Below, one piece after another: positions 8,926 to 17,009 of a stretch of DNA of 64,000 nt. Position 1 is the stretch's first letter; each line of letters starts with the position of its first letter. The DNA comes from Geodermatophilus telluris (lineage in GTDB: Bacteria; Actinomycetota; Actinomycetes; Mycobacteriales; Geodermatophilaceae). Both the position numbers and the translations under genes were made by a program. The stretch is from the NCBI RefSeq assembly GCF_900102745.1, contig NZ_FMZF01000003.1, positions 300,485 to 364,484 of the forward strand, in the 5' to 3' direction. The notes under the pieces were generated by a model, which saw nothing but the letters and a program-made list of their open reading frames with translations, was not told where the DNA came from and searched no databases.

Positions 8926-10391
8926 CGGACGTCGTCCTCCGCGTCGGCGAGCAGCTCGAACTCCTCCTCCGGCGCCGAGGCGACCAGGTGGTGGCGGCTG
9001 TAGAGGGCGAACCAGGCGAGGAACACGACGTAGGCCGCCAGCGTCCACAGCGCCGCGGTGACGTCGACGAGGAAGGTGGCCAGGACCGCGGCGGCGGCCA
9101 GCACCAGCGCGACGCCGGTGGTCGCCGTCCCGCCCGGTGTGCGGTAGGGCCGGGGCAGGTCGGGCTCGCGGCGGCGCAGCACGATGTGGCTGACCATCAT
9201 CAGCACGTAGGACACCGTCGCGCCGAAGACGGCCATGTTGAGCAGCACCGCGCCCTGGCCGGTGAGCGAGAGCGCGAAGCCGATGGCGCCGGGCACCAGC
9301 AGCGCGAGCACCGGCGCCCGCCGGGAGTTGGTCACCGACAGCGCCCGCGGCAGGTAGCCGGCGCGCGACAGCGCGAAGACCTGCCGCGAGTACGCGTAGA
9401 TGATCGAGAAGAAGCTGGCCACCAGGCCGAAGAGCCCGGCGTAGTTGACCACCCGGGTGAGCGCGTCCGGCGCGGCGGAGGCGGCCAGCGCGTCGACCGG
9501 CGGGTTGCCCGAGTCGGCAATGGTGGACGCGCCGCCGGCGCCGGGGGTGAACACCAGCATGAGCACGGCGAGGACGACGAGCACGCCCATCGCCGCGACG
9601 ATCCCCCGCGGCATCGACCGGGCCGGGTCGCGGGCCTCCTCGGCGGCCAGCGGCACGCTCTCGACGGCGAGGAAGAACCAGATCGCGAACGGGAAGGCCG
9701 CCCAGATGCCGATCAGCCCGAACGGCAGGAAGGACGACGCGCCCGCGGCGTCGGTGGGCGCGATGTCGAGCAGGTTGCCGGCGTCGAACTGCGGGACCGC
9801 GCCGACGAGGAAGACGATCAGCCCGGCGACGGCCACCACGGTGACGGCGAACATGACCTTGAGCGCCTCGCCGACGCCCATCAGGTGGATGCCGATGAAC
9901 AGCGCGTAGGCGGCGAGGTAGACCCACCAGCCGTCGGTGATGCCGAACAGCCCGAGCGACTCGACGTAGGCGCCGATGAAGGTGGCGATCGCGGCCGGGG
10001 CGATGGCGTACTCGATGAGCACCGCGACGCCGGTGGCGTACCCGCCCCACGGGCCCAGCGCGCGCCGGGCGAAGGTGTAGCCGCCGCCCGCCGTCGGCAG
10101 CGCGGAGCCGAGCTCGGCCAGCCCGAACACCATGGCGGTGTACATGACCGCCATGAGCACGACGGCGACCAGCAGCCCGCCGAAGCCGCCCTCGGCCAGG
10201 CCGAAGTTCCACCCGGCGTAGTCGCCGGAGATGACCGCCGAGACGCCGAGGCCGGCCAGCAGCAGCCAGCCCGCCGTCCCGGTGCGCAGCCGGCGCCGCT
10301 CCAGGTAGTCGGCGTCCACCCGCTCGGACTCCACGCCCGCGTGCGCGGGGTGGCGGGGCGGGGTGGGTCGGGCGGTGGGGTCGGCGGTCAA
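8922..10391 (-). CDS. Ethanolamine permease (APC superfamily)
   Basis: An amino acid/polyamine/organocation transporter of about 489 residues with 12 predicted helices, and the likely ethanolamine importer. The N-terminal block GDYAGWNFGLAEGGFGGLL and the following ELGSALPTAGGGYTFARRALG match the ethanolamine permease subgroup. Its position as first gene of the eutBC operon supports the substrate. The start is uncertain: a TTG at 10391 has GGGAGG five bases upstream and is used here. The frame stays open to an ATG at 10463, and an internal GTG at about residue 20 is also possible. Confidence 0.87.
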   Translation of the reverse strand: MTADPTARPTPPRHPAHAGVESERVDADYLERRRLRTGTAGWLLLAGLGVSAVISGDYAGWNFGLAEGGFGGLLVAVVLMAVMYTAMVFGLAELGSALPTAGGGYTFARRALGPWGGYATGVAVLIEYAIAPAAIATFIGAYVESLGLFGITDGWWVYLAAYALFIGIHLMGVGEALKVMFAVTVVAVAGLIVFLVGAVPQFDAGNLLDIAPTDAAGASSFLPFGLIGIWAAFPFAIWFFLAVESVPLAAEEARDPARSMPRGIVAAMGVLVVLAVLMLVFTPGAGGASTIADSGNPPVDALAASAAPDALTRVVNYAGLFGLVASFFSIIYAYSRQVFALSRAGYLPRALSVTNSRRAPVLALLVPGAIGFALSLTGQGAVLLNMAVFGATVSYVLMMVSHIVLRRREPDLPRPYRTPGGTATTGVALVLAAAAVLATFLVDVTAALWTLAAYVVFLAWFALYSRHHLVASAPEEEFELLADAEDDVR

Positions 10392-10491
10392 CGGGGCCTC
10401 CCGCGGTCGGCCCGCCCGGCGGCGGGGAGGGCCAGCCTCGTCCCGCCCCGACCCCCGGGTCAACCAGGGACGACGGTGCGCACCACGGTGG

Positions 10492-11373
10492 TCACGGGAT
10501 GCCGTGCCAGCGCCCCGTCGTCGCGTTGCCGTCGGGCCGCGACGCGAAGACGTTGCCCTCGGTCGGCGGCGTCCGGTCGTCGTCGGCGAGGGCGAACACG
10601 CGCAGCAGCGGCCCGACGAGCGCGTCGTAGAGGGCCGGGAAGAGCCGGAACCCGAGGATGACGACGGGGTTGGCGAAGCCGGACTGGACCAGCCGCCGCG
10701 GCTTGTCCAGCCGGGCGACCACCGAGCGGGCCACCCGCTCCGGGGAGTAGATCGGGATCGGCGGGCGGCCCTTGAGGCCGACGTAGCTGCCGGCCTGCGA
10801 GTAGATGGGCGTGTTCACCCCGCCCGGGGCCACCGCCGAGACGTGGATGCCGGGGACGTCGCGGGTCTCCTGCTGCAGCGTCCGGATCATCGCCAGCTGG
10901 CCCCACTTGGCGGTGGTGTAGCTGCCCATCAGCGGGGTGGTGACCGACGCCAGCAACGAGCTGACGACGACGAGGTGCCCGGCACCCTGCCGGCGGAACA
11001 CCGGGAGCACCGTGCGGGCGAGGTTGCCGGTGCCGTGCAGCGCCGTGTCCACCACCCGCTCGAAGACCTCCTTGGGCACCTCCTCGAGCCTGCCGTAGGC
11101 GACCACCTGGGCGGAGTGGACGACGATGTCGAGGCGGCCGGTGCGCTCCACCGTCCCCTCGACGGCGCGGCGCAGCGCGTCCTCGTCGAGCACGTCGGCC
11201 GGGCAGACGACGACGTCGGCGGCGCCGGCGGCCCGCACCTCGGCGGCGGTCTCCTCCAGCGCCTCCCGGCCGCGGGCGAGCAGCACCAGGGACGCGCCGC
11301 GCTGCGCGAACAGGTGCGCGGTGGCGCGGCCGATGCCGCTGGAGGCGCCGGTGATCAGGACGGTCTGGGGCAT
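10492..11373 (-). CDS. Short-chain dehydrogenase/reductase
   Basis: A 293-residue classical-type SDR. The Rossmann glycine motif GASSGIG lies at residues 8-14, the catalytic Ser is in LVVVSSLLAS, and the Tyr/Lys pair is in GSYTTAKWG. An NVNTPI-like stretch (GGVNTPIY) after the active site is also typical. The C-terminal ~70 residues extend beyond the minimal SDR core and include a hydrophobic stretch (NPVVILGFRLFPALYDALVG), which suggests membrane association. It is monocistronic. The substrate is unknown; similar actinobacterial proteins are annotated only as SDR oxidoreductases. Confidence 0.87.
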   Translation of the reverse strand: MPQTVLITGASSGIGRATAHLFAQRGASLVLLARGREALEETAAEVRAAGAADVVVCPADVLDEDALRRAVEGTVERTGRLDIVVHSAQVVAYGRLEEVPKEVFERVVDTALHGTGNLARTVLPVFRRQGAGHLVVVSSLLASVTTPLMGSYTTAKWGQLAMIRTLQQETRDVPGIHVSAVAPGGVNTPIYSQAGSYVGLKGRPPIPIYSPERVARSVVARLDKPRRLVQSGFANPVVILGFRLFPALYDALVGPLLRVFALADDDRTPPTEGNVFASRPDGNATTGRWHGIP

Positions 11374-11438
11374 GCGGTCGGGCTCCTCGTCTCGGAGTGC
11401 GCCGAGGTCACGCCCCGGCCGGGCAGTCTCCTCCCCGC

Positions 11439-11840
11439 CTACCCCGGTCCGTTGCCCACCATGCGATCGAGCGCGGCGAGCAGCCGGCCGAGGCCGGTGA
11501 CCTCCGTCCCGGCCGGCAGGCGCGCGCGCAGGCCGCGGTCGGCGGTCACCACGTGCACCCGCCGGCCCGCGGCGGCCAGGCGGGCGGCGGTGAGGGCCAG
11601 CGCGTCGTCGCCGCTGCCGGGCGCGCGCACCAGCCGGACACCGGCGGGCTCGGGGACGCCGGCCGCCGCACCCTCGACGACGACCAGCACCTCCGTCACC
11701 AGGCCGATGCCGGGGACGGCGGCGCCGGCCAGCGGGGCCAGCCGGCGCAGCAGGCGGGTCGTGGCGCCGGCGCGGTCGCGCCACCACCCGTCGGGGCGGG
11801 CGCCGACCACGTTGGCGGCGTCGACGAGCAGGACCGTCAT
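11439..11840 (-). CDS. NYN/PIN-like domain protein (putative ribonuclease)
   Basis: A 133-residue protein opening with LLVDAANVVGARPDGWWRDR, the acidic N-terminal motif of NYN (YacP/Rae1-like, PIN-superfamily) domains. GSGDDALAL and HVVTADRGLRAR supply further acidic residues placed as in metal-dependent PIN nucleases. That makes an RNase role plausible, but the catalytic tetrad is inferred from spacing only. It is transcribed towards the SDR gene, with a 65-bp gap. Homologues in actinobacteria are often annotated NTP pyrophosphohydrolase, apparently by misannotation. Confidence 0.65.
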   Translation of the reverse strand: MTVLLVDAANVVGARPDGWWRDRAGATTRLLRRLAPLAGAAVPGIGLVTEVLVVVEGAAAGVPEPAGVRLVRAPGSGDDALALTAARLAAAGRRVHVVTADRGLRARLPAGTEVTGLGRLLAALDRMVGNGPG

Positions 11841-11981
11841 CCCGCCTCCTCACCGGTCACCCGGTCGGGGTGCCGCCGTTCACGATCGCCGCGACCGGGT
11901 ACCCGACCTGCGCGGACGCGCCGGACCGACCGGCGCACACCGGCCGGGGAGCGCCCTCCCCGCCCACGACGAGGAGGTCCG

Positions 11982-12602
11982 ATGGCGACCAACGACCGTA
12001 CCCACCACGACCAGGACGCGACGCTGGCCACCGAGGGCGCGCACGTCACCCGCGGGGCGGCCCGGGACGCCGTCGCGGCGCAGCGGGCGCGCTTCGGCGG
12101 GATCAAGTGGGGTGCGGCCTTCTTCGGCTGGCTGTCGGCCACCGGCCTGGCGGTGGTGCTCGTGGCGCTGCTCGCCGCGACCGGCGTGGGGCTCAGCCTC
12201 GCCCAGGTCGACGGCGTCGACGACGTCCCGGCCGACCCGGCGAGCACCCTCGGCGTCGCCGGCGGGATCGCGCTGCTGGTGATCCTGTTCCTGGCCTACC
12301 TGGCCGGCGGGTACGTCGCCGGGCGGATGGCCCGCTTCGACGGCGCCCGCCAGGGGCTGGCCGTGTGGCTGGTCGGCCTGCTCGTCGTGGTCGTGCTGGC
12401 CGTCGTCGCCACGGTGCTCGGCGCGCAGTACAACGTGCTGCAGCAGCTCAACCTGCCGCGCATCCCGATCGACGAGGGCACCGCGACCACGGCCGGCCTC
12501 GTGACGCTGGCGGCCGTGCTGGTCGCGACGCTGCTCGGCGCGCTGCTCGGCGGCACCCTCGGCACCCGCTACCACCGCCGGGTCGACCGCGCCGGCTTCT
12601 GA
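11982..12602 (+). CDS. Multi-pass membrane protein of unknown function
   Basis: A 206-residue integral membrane protein with four clear hydrophobic segments: FFGWLSATGLAVVLVALLA, GIALLVILFLAYLAGGYVAG, LAVWLVGLLVVVVLAVVATV, and VTLAAVLVATLLGALLGG. The hydrophilic, His/Asp-containing N-terminus (about 45 residues) is cytoplasmic in the likely topology. GAGGAGG lies five bases before the ATG. No enzyme or transporter motif is seen. It resembles small actinobacterial membrane proteins annotated only as hypothetical, and it is followed by a strong hairpin. Confidence 0.8.
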   Translation: MATNDRTHHDQDATLATEGAHVTRGAARDAVAAQRARFGGIKWGAAFFGWLSATGLAVVLVALLAATGVGLSLAQVDGVDDVPADPASTLGVAGGIALLVILFLAYLAGGYVAGRMARFDGARQGLAVWLVGLLVVVVLAVVATVLGAQYNVLQQLNLPRIPIDEGTATTAGLVTLAAVLVATLLGALLGGTLGTRYHRRVDRAGF

Positions 12603-12628
12603 GCGAGGGCCCGGTGCAGGGGCCGGCA

Positions 12629-12660
12629 GCGGGCCCGGTCCGGGTGCGGACCGGGCCCGC
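12629..12660. terminator. Terminator hairpin
   Basis: GCGGGCCCGGTCCG (12629-12642) pairs perfectly with CGGACCGGGCCCGC (12647-12660) over a GGTG loop. It lies 26 bp past the preceding stop and just before the DUF2277 gene. Confidence 0.75.
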
Positions 12661-12689
12661 TGTCGGCTGCCGGTCCTAGGGTGCGCGGC

Positions 12690-12959
12690 ATGTGCCGCAA
12701 CATCCGCCCGCTGTCGAACTTCGCGCCGCCGGCCACCGACGAGGAGATCACTGCCGCGGCCCTGCAGTACGTGCGCAAGATCAGCGGCTCGGCGAAGCCC
12801 GCGCGGGCCAACGCCGAGGCCTTCGACCGCGCCGTCGCCGAGGTGGCCGCCGCCTCGGCCCGGCTGCTCGACGCGCTGGTCACCACCGCCCCGCCGAAGG
12901 ACCGCGCGGTCGAGGCGGAGAAGGCGCGCGCCCGGGCCGCCGTCCGCTACGCACGCTGA
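12690..12959 (+). CDS. DUF2277 domain protein
   Basis: An 89-residue protein matching DUF2277 along its whole length: MCRNIRPLSNFAPPATDEEI at the start, AALQYVRKISG in the middle, and LVTTAPPKDRAVEAEKARAR at the end. The family is small, soluble, widespread in actinobacteria and without known function. The ATG at 12690 (MCRNIR) is chosen over a start three codons upstream because the family consistently begins with MCRNI. Confidence 0.88.
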   Translation: MCRNIRPLSNFAPPATDEEITAAALQYVRKISGSAKPARANAEAFDRAVAEVAAASARLLDALVTTAPPKDRAVEAEKARARAAVRYAR

Positions 12960-13032
12960 GGATCAGCGGGAATGGTCCCCGGATGAGCGGGTAGGTGGCG
13001 GGCTCACCGCAACCGACCTGCTGGAGAGACCC

Positions 13033-13566
13033 ATGGCCCGCAACACCCTGTCCCGCGCCCTGCACGACCTGGGCCTGTCCGCCTGGTTCGGCGGCACGCT
13101 CGCCAACGCCGTCGCGCTCAACCCCGCCGCCGGGGAGGCCGGCAAGGACACCGGCCGCGTCGCCAACGAGGGCTGGAACCGCTGGACCCCGGTCAACGCG
13201 GTCGCCATCGGCGCCCACCTCGTCGGCAGCGTCGGCCAGCTCATCGGCAACCGCGGCCGGGTGGCCAACCAGGAGGGCGTGGCCGGCATGTCCACGCTCA
13301 AGACCCTGCTGACCGCCGCCGCGCTGGGCGTCACCGCCTACAGCCGCTCCCTCGGACAGGTCGTCAACAGCAAGGACAACCCGTCGTCGCGGTCGGGCAC
13401 CAAGCCGACCAAGTTCACCAAGGCCGAGATCGCCGCCGCGCAGGAGCAGCTCGACGCCCTGCAGTGGGTCATCCCGGCCCTGACCGGCGCGCTGGTGTGG
13501 GTGAGCTCCTACGCCGGTGAGCAGCAGCGCGCGAGCGAGGTCATCAAGGGCACCGCCCGCCGCTGA
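13033..13566 (+). CDS. Conserved actinobacterial membrane-associated protein
   Basis: A 177-residue protein with weakly hydrophobic segments: LSAWFGGTLANAVAL, VNAVAIGAHLVGSVGQLIG, STLKTLLTAAALGVTAYSRS, and WVIPALTGALVWVSSY. A charged linker rich in Lys/Thr (KPTKFTKAEIAAAQEQ) precedes the last segment. I recognise the style from high-GC actinobacteria but know no function. The ATG is preceded by GGAGAG. A near-perfect hairpin follows the gene. Confidence 0.75.
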   Translation: MARNTLSRALHDLGLSAWFGGTLANAVALNPAAGEAGKDTGRVANEGWNRWTPVNAVAIGAHLVGSVGQLIGNRGRVANQEGVAGMSTLKTLLTAAALGVTAYSRSLGQVVNSKDNPSSRSGTKPTKFTKAEIAAAQEQLDALQWVIPALTGALVWVSSYAGEQQRASEVIKGTARR

Positions 13567-13629
13567 CGCCCGTCTCCCTGGTCGACCGTGCGGCGCCGGC
13601 CCTCGGCCTGAGCCGGCCGCACTCCCCCT

Positions 13630-13664
13630 CCGGCCGCCGCCCGCACCCCGCGGGCGGCGGCCGG
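13630..13664. terminator. Terminator hairpin
   Basis: CCGGCCGCCGCCCGC (13630-13644) pairs perfectly with GCGGGCGGCGGCCGG (13650-13664) over ACCCC. It lies downstream of the membrane-associated gene and upstream of the FUSC gene. Confidence 0.75.
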
Positions 13665-13701
13665 CGCGTGTCCGGGCTCCTCGCCGGGGACACTGGCACC
13701 C

Positions 13702-14904
13702 GTGGCCGGACCGCACGCCCTGTCGCGCCGGCTGCAGGGCGTGCTGCCCCGGCTGACGCGGCGCGGGCGCACCCCCGGCTTGCGCACCGCGAAGACCGTG
13801 CTCGCCGCGGTGCTGGCGTTCCAGGTCGCGACCTGGCTGGACACCAGCAGCTCGCCGATCCTCGCGCCGCTGACCGCGCTGCTGGTCGTGCAGCTCACGC
13901 TGTACGAGACGCTGGCGACCGGGTGGGAGCGGATCGCGAGCGTCACCGCCGGCGTCCTGATCGCGGCGCTGTTCGCCTCCGTCGCCGGGCTGAGCTGGTG
14001 GAGCCTGGGGCTCGTCGTCGGGATCTCGCTGGTCGTCGGCCGGCTGCTGCGGCTCGGGCCGCACCTGGCCGAGGTGCCCATCAGCGCGATGCTCGTGCTG
14101 GCCGTCGGCGGGGCGGAGAGCGCCGCGCTCGACCGCGTCACCGAGACGCTGGTCGGTGCGGCGGTCGGCGTGCTGGTGAACCTCGTGATCGCCCCGCCGC
14201 TCTACGTCCAGCCGGCGGGCGAGGCCATCGCCGAGCTGGCCGGGCGCATGGCCGCCGTCAGCGAGGAGCTCGCCGCCGCACTGCGCGGCCCGTGGTCGCG
14301 CGAGCTCGCCGACGAGCTGCTGGACCGTGCCCGCGGCCTGGGGACGGAGCTGGCGCGGGCCGACCGCCGGCTCGCCCGCACCGAGGAGAGCGCCCGGCTC
14401 AACCCGCGCGGCAGGGCGGCCCGGGAGGCCCAGCCGCGGCTGCGCAACACTCTGACCGCCCTCGAGCGGCTGCACGTCAGCCTGCGCACCGTCTCCCGCG
14501 TGCTGCTCGACCGCACCTACTTCCTGCCCGAGGAGGCGGCCGACCACGCCTGGTCGCCGCCGGCCCGGGAGGCGCTGGCCGACGTCCTGCTCGCGGTCGC
14601 GGCCACCCTGCGCGCCGCGGGCGGCGTGGCGGACGGCACGCGCCCGGCGACCGGTCCCGACCTGGAGTCGCTGACGACGCTGCTCGACCTGCGCGGCCGG
14701 CTCGCCGAGGCCCTGCTGGTCGACCCGCGGGCGGACCCGGCCGCCTGGTCGCAGCACGGGGCCCTGCTCGACGCGGTGGACCTGCTGCGCGTGGAGCTGG
14801 GCACCGCGCTGCAGCCGCCGTCGGCCGCGTGGGCGCCGCCGCCGCTGGCCGCCGCACAGCGGCGCGCCGTCCGCCGGGCGATGGCCTGGCGCCGGCGCCG
14901 GTGA
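13702..14904 (+). CDS. FUSC-family (aromatic acid exporter-like) membrane protein
   Basis: A 400-residue inner-membrane protein of the FUSC/aromatic-acid-exporter group. About five or six helices fill residues 25-170: AKTVLAAVLAFQVATWL, then ILAPLTALLVVQLTLYETL, IASVTAGVLIAALFASVAG, LVVGISLVVGRLLRLG, and a segment ending VGVLVNLVIAPPLYV. The second half is a long cytoplasmic alpha-helical domain with Arg-rich heptads, as in related proteins. It starts with GTG. Its 3' end lies 5 bp from the left copy of the 16-bp direct repeat that flanks the DinB cassette. An efflux role is inferred from the family only. Confidence 0.8.
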   Translation: MAGPHALSRRLQGVLPRLTRRGRTPGLRTAKTVLAAVLAFQVATWLDTSSSPILAPLTALLVVQLTLYETLATGWERIASVTAGVLIAALFASVAGLSWWSLGLVVGISLVVGRLLRLGPHLAEVPISAMLVLAVGGAESAALDRVTETLVGAAVGVLVNLVIAPPLYVQPAGEAIAELAGRMAAVSEELAAALRGPWSRELADELLDRARGLGTELARADRRLARTEESARLNPRGRAAREAQPRLRNTLTALERLHVSLRTVSRVLLDRTYFLPEEAADHAWSPPAREALADVLLAVAATLRAAGGVADGTRPATGPDLESLTTLLDLRGRLAEALLVDPRADPAAWSQHGALLDAVDLLRVELGTALQPPSAAWAPPPLAAAQRRAVRRAMAWRRRR

Positions 14905-14909
14905 CCGGG

Positions 14910-14925
14910 CTCAGGGGGCGGTGAG
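14910..14925. repeat. Left copy of 16-bp direct repeat flanking the cassette
   Basis: CTCAGGGGGCGGTGAG. It is identical to 15822-15837, where it encodes the end of methionine aminopeptidase (LTAP-stop on the minus strand). Here it is non-coding, directly after the FUSC gene. Confidence 0.75.
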
Positions 14926-15821
14926 TTCGGCGGCAGGGTGTGATCTTCTGTGCGGAAGTCCAGTCGCCCGATGTGAGCGGTGTGCTGCGCGTTGGCGTTC
15001 TCGCGCTCGGCGGCTACAGGCGCGCTCGCACATCTGCCACGCCCGCACCGGCGAGCTCAGGCAGGGCGGCGGTCCGGCCCGAGAGCGTGGTGAGCAGCGC
15101 GGTGGCCGGTCCGGAGACCGGGGCCCCCTTGCCGTAGCGCCAGTCGGTGTCGGTGGCCGAGAAGGCCAGCCCGTCGAGGATGCCCGGCGGAAGCGAGCGA
15201 CGGGCGCGCGGGCTGGTCAGCTGCTCAAGGGCGACCCGGGCGTTCTCCGGGTCCGTCGGGGAGGGCACCCCGAGCGGCCGGTAGACGTCCTGGGCATGGA
15301 TGACCAGATGACTCAACGGCGCCTCAACCGGCGCGCCGGGCACGTTGAAGGTGCGGTGCGCGGTCTCCCGAAGGCCCGCGACCACCTCGGCCGGTGTCCG
15401 GGTGTCCGTGGTCGCCCAACGGTCGGCGGCGCGATCGAAGTCGAACCGCGCGCGCAGCATCATCTGCAGGAACCGGGGCGTCGAGACCTCGTACGGCATG
15501 AGCACGTGTAGGACGAGGTCTCGCACCGACCAGCCGGCACACAGGCTGGGGGTGTCCCACTGCTCCTCGTCCAGCCCGTCGAGCACGTGGAGCAGTCGGG
15601 TGCGCTCGGTGTGGACGCGCGCGTCGACGTCTTGCCTGATCTCGGTCACCTGGTTCCTCTCGTCGTCCTGCCGGGCCGCGGACGCCGAGTCCCGCCGCCC
15701 AGTGGGAGGACGGCCAGGGGTGCCGGAAGTCATCGCTGGCGGCGAGTCTCACCCGTACAGGGGCTCCGACCGGCCCCGGCGCGCGCGGACTTGCGCACAT
15801 CTGGCACACCTTGCTGCCGAA
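14926..15821. mobile_element. Transposon-like cassette with terminal inverted repeats, carrying a DinB-fold gene
   Basis: The two ends form an imperfect inverted repeat of about 37 bp. The left end reads GTTCGGCGGCAGGGTGTG and further in TGTGCGGAAGTCC. The right end, read inward on the minus strand, gives GTTCGGCAGCAAGGTGTG and TGTGCGCAAGTCC. Outside both ends stands the same 16 bases, CTCAGGGGGCGGTGAG (14910-14925 and 15822-15837), so a target duplication of 14-16 bp is implied. The interior holds one gene, a DinB-fold enzyme, and no transposase. The right duplication contains the last codons and stop of map, so that gene is left intact. Confidence 0.6.
15014..15649 (-). CDS. Maleylpyruvate isomerase family mycothiol-dependent enzyme (DinB-like)
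   Basis: A 211-residue DinB-fold protein of the actinobacterial maleylpyruvate isomerase/MDMPI family. These are typically metal-binding, mycothiol-using enzymes of largely unknown substrate. Family features include LDEEQWDTPSLCAGWSVRDLV, with the conserved W-x-V-x-D/H-x-x-x-H block (SVRDLVLHVL), and the later His-containing segment LSHLVIHAQDVYRPLG. GTG 15649 is chosen because GAGAGG lies upstream at normal spacing; open sequence extends to 15733. It is the only gene between the two terminal inverted repeats, so it appears to be passenger DNA. Confidence 0.8.
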   Translation of the reverse strand: MTEIRQDVDARVHTERTRLLHVLDGLDEEQWDTPSLCAGWSVRDLVLHVLMPYEVSTPRFLQMMLRARFDFDRAADRWATTDTRTPAEVVAGLRETAHRTFNVPGAPVEAPLSHLVIHAQDVYRPLGVPSPTDPENARVALEQLTSPRARRSLPPGILDGLAFSATDTDWRYGKGAPVSGPATALLTTLSGRTAALPELAGAGVADVRARL

Positions 15822-15837
15822 CTCAGGGGGCGGTGAG
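15822..15837. repeat. Right copy of 16-bp direct repeat, overlapping the map stop codon
   Basis: CTCAGGGGGCGGTGAG. Positions 15823-15825 are the map stop (TGA on the minus strand). This is presumably the original site at which the 0.9-kb cassette inserted. Confidence 0.75.
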
Positions 15838-16602
15838 GACGACCGGCCCCTCGTCGGTGACCGCGACGGTGTGCTCGACGTGGGCGGCGCGCCGGCCGTC
15901 GGCGGTGACCACCGCCCAGCCGTCCTTCTTGTGCCGGTAGCGGTCGGCGCCGGCCAGCAGCATCGGCTCGATGGCCAGCGTGCTGCCCGCGTGCAGCCGC
16001 ACCCGGTCGAGCCCGGCCTGCGGGCGGTTGGGCACGAACGGCGGCTCGTGCATCGAGCGGCCGATGCCGTGCCCGCCGTGGTCGGGCAGGTGCGCGTAGC
16101 CGTGACGGCGGGCGACGGCGTCGACGGCCTGCGCGACGTCCTGCAGCGTGGCCCCCGGGACGGCCGCGGCGATCCCGGCGGCCAGCGCCTCCTCGGTGGC
16201 GGTCACCAGCCGGGCGTCGTCGTCGCTGCCGGCCCCCACCTGCACGGTGATCGCGGCGTCGCCGTGCCAGCCGTCGACGATCGCGCCGCAGTCGACGCTG
16301 AGCAGGTCGCCCTCCTTGAGCCGCTGCCCGCTGGGCCGGCCGTGCACGACCACCTCGTTGGGCGACAGGCACAGCACGCCGTTGTAGGCCGTCGGCGCCC
16401 AGGCGGGCTTGTAGCCGAGGAAGGACGACGTCGCCCCGGCCTCCCGGATCGCGGTCTGCGCCAGGTCGTCGAGCTCGCGCAGCTTCACGCCCGGCACCGC
16501 CGCGGCCCGCACCACTGCGAGCGTCTGCGCCACCACCCGGCCGGCGTCGCGCATCGCGTCCAGCTCGTCGGCGGTACGGCGGGGCAGCACGCTCAGGTCC
16601 AC
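15823..16602 (-). CDS. map: Type I methionine aminopeptidase
   Basis: A 259-residue metalloprotease that removes the initiator Met from nascent proteins. The five metal ligands lie in expected contexts: VDCGAIVDGWHGDAAIT (two Asp), HGGHGIGRSMHEPP (His), and LAIEPM plus VEHTVAV (two Glu). There is no N-terminal zinc-finger extension. The GTG at 16602 is the only reasonable start, but GGAGG sits only about 2 bases from it, unusually close. The small gene upstream ends 28 bp away and may be co-transcribed. It is probably a second, accessory map, because the translation-operon copy normally sits beside adk/secY. Confidence 0.93.
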   Translation of the reverse strand: MDLSVLPRRTADELDAMRDAGRVVAQTLAVVRAAAVPGVKLRELDDLAQTAIREAGATSSFLGYKPAWAPTAYNGVLCLSPNEVVVHGRPSGQRLKEGDLLSVDCGAIVDGWHGDAAITVQVGAGSDDDARLVTATEEALAAGIAAAVPGATLQDVAQAVDAVARRHGYAHLPDHGGHGIGRSMHEPPFVPNRPQAGLDRVRLHAGSTLAIEPMLLAGADRYRHKKDGWAVVTADGRRAAHVEHTVAVTDEGPVVLTAP

Positions 16603-16630
16603 CCCTCCGACGGTACGGCGGCGACGCGGG

Positions 16631-16873
16631 TCACCCGTCGTCCGGACGGCGGGCGGCGCCGGGGTCGGGCGGGGTGAAGGGCGTGTCCGGCGTCGCCACC
16701 TCACCGGCGGTCCGGCCGGCGTCGTCGGTCTCGCCGGGCCGGTCGCCGTCCCCCGGGTGGTCGGCGTCCTGGTCCCGCGAGCCGGGGGCGGCCGGCGGCC
16801 CGTCGGGCTCGCGGTCGTCGGGCTCGTGGTCGGGCTGGTGCGGGTGCGGTGTCCTCGGCTCCCACGTCGACAT
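16631..16873 (-). CDS. Small hydrophilic Pro/Asp-rich protein
   Basis: An 80-residue, very acidic and proline-rich protein (PHPHQPDHEPDDREPDGPP) with no membrane segment, signal or known domain; it is probably disordered. GGGGAGGG lies two bases before the ATG. It is directly upstream of map on the same strand. Sequence composition alone cannot prove it is expressed, but the ribosome-binding site and clean start argue for a real gene. Confidence 0.5.
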   Translation of the reverse strand: MSTWEPRTPHPHQPDHEPDDREPDGPPAAPGSRDQDADHPGDGDRPGETDDAGRTAGEVATPDTPFTPPDPGAARRPDDG

Positions 16874-17009
16874 GGCCCTCCCCTACCCACGGACGGGCGA
16901 GGAGAGTGACCACCAGGTGAGACGGAGGCCGCGAGCGGGCACACGCTGCACCTGCGGACGGGGTCGCGCGACCCGGGGGACGTCGGACCGGAGGAGGAGG
17001 ACCGGGGAC

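Noticed and set aside
14926-15821. Calling the cassette a classical insertion sequence
   Set aside because: No transposase or DDE/serine/tyrosine recombinase motif is present; only the ends and flanking repeats support mobility.
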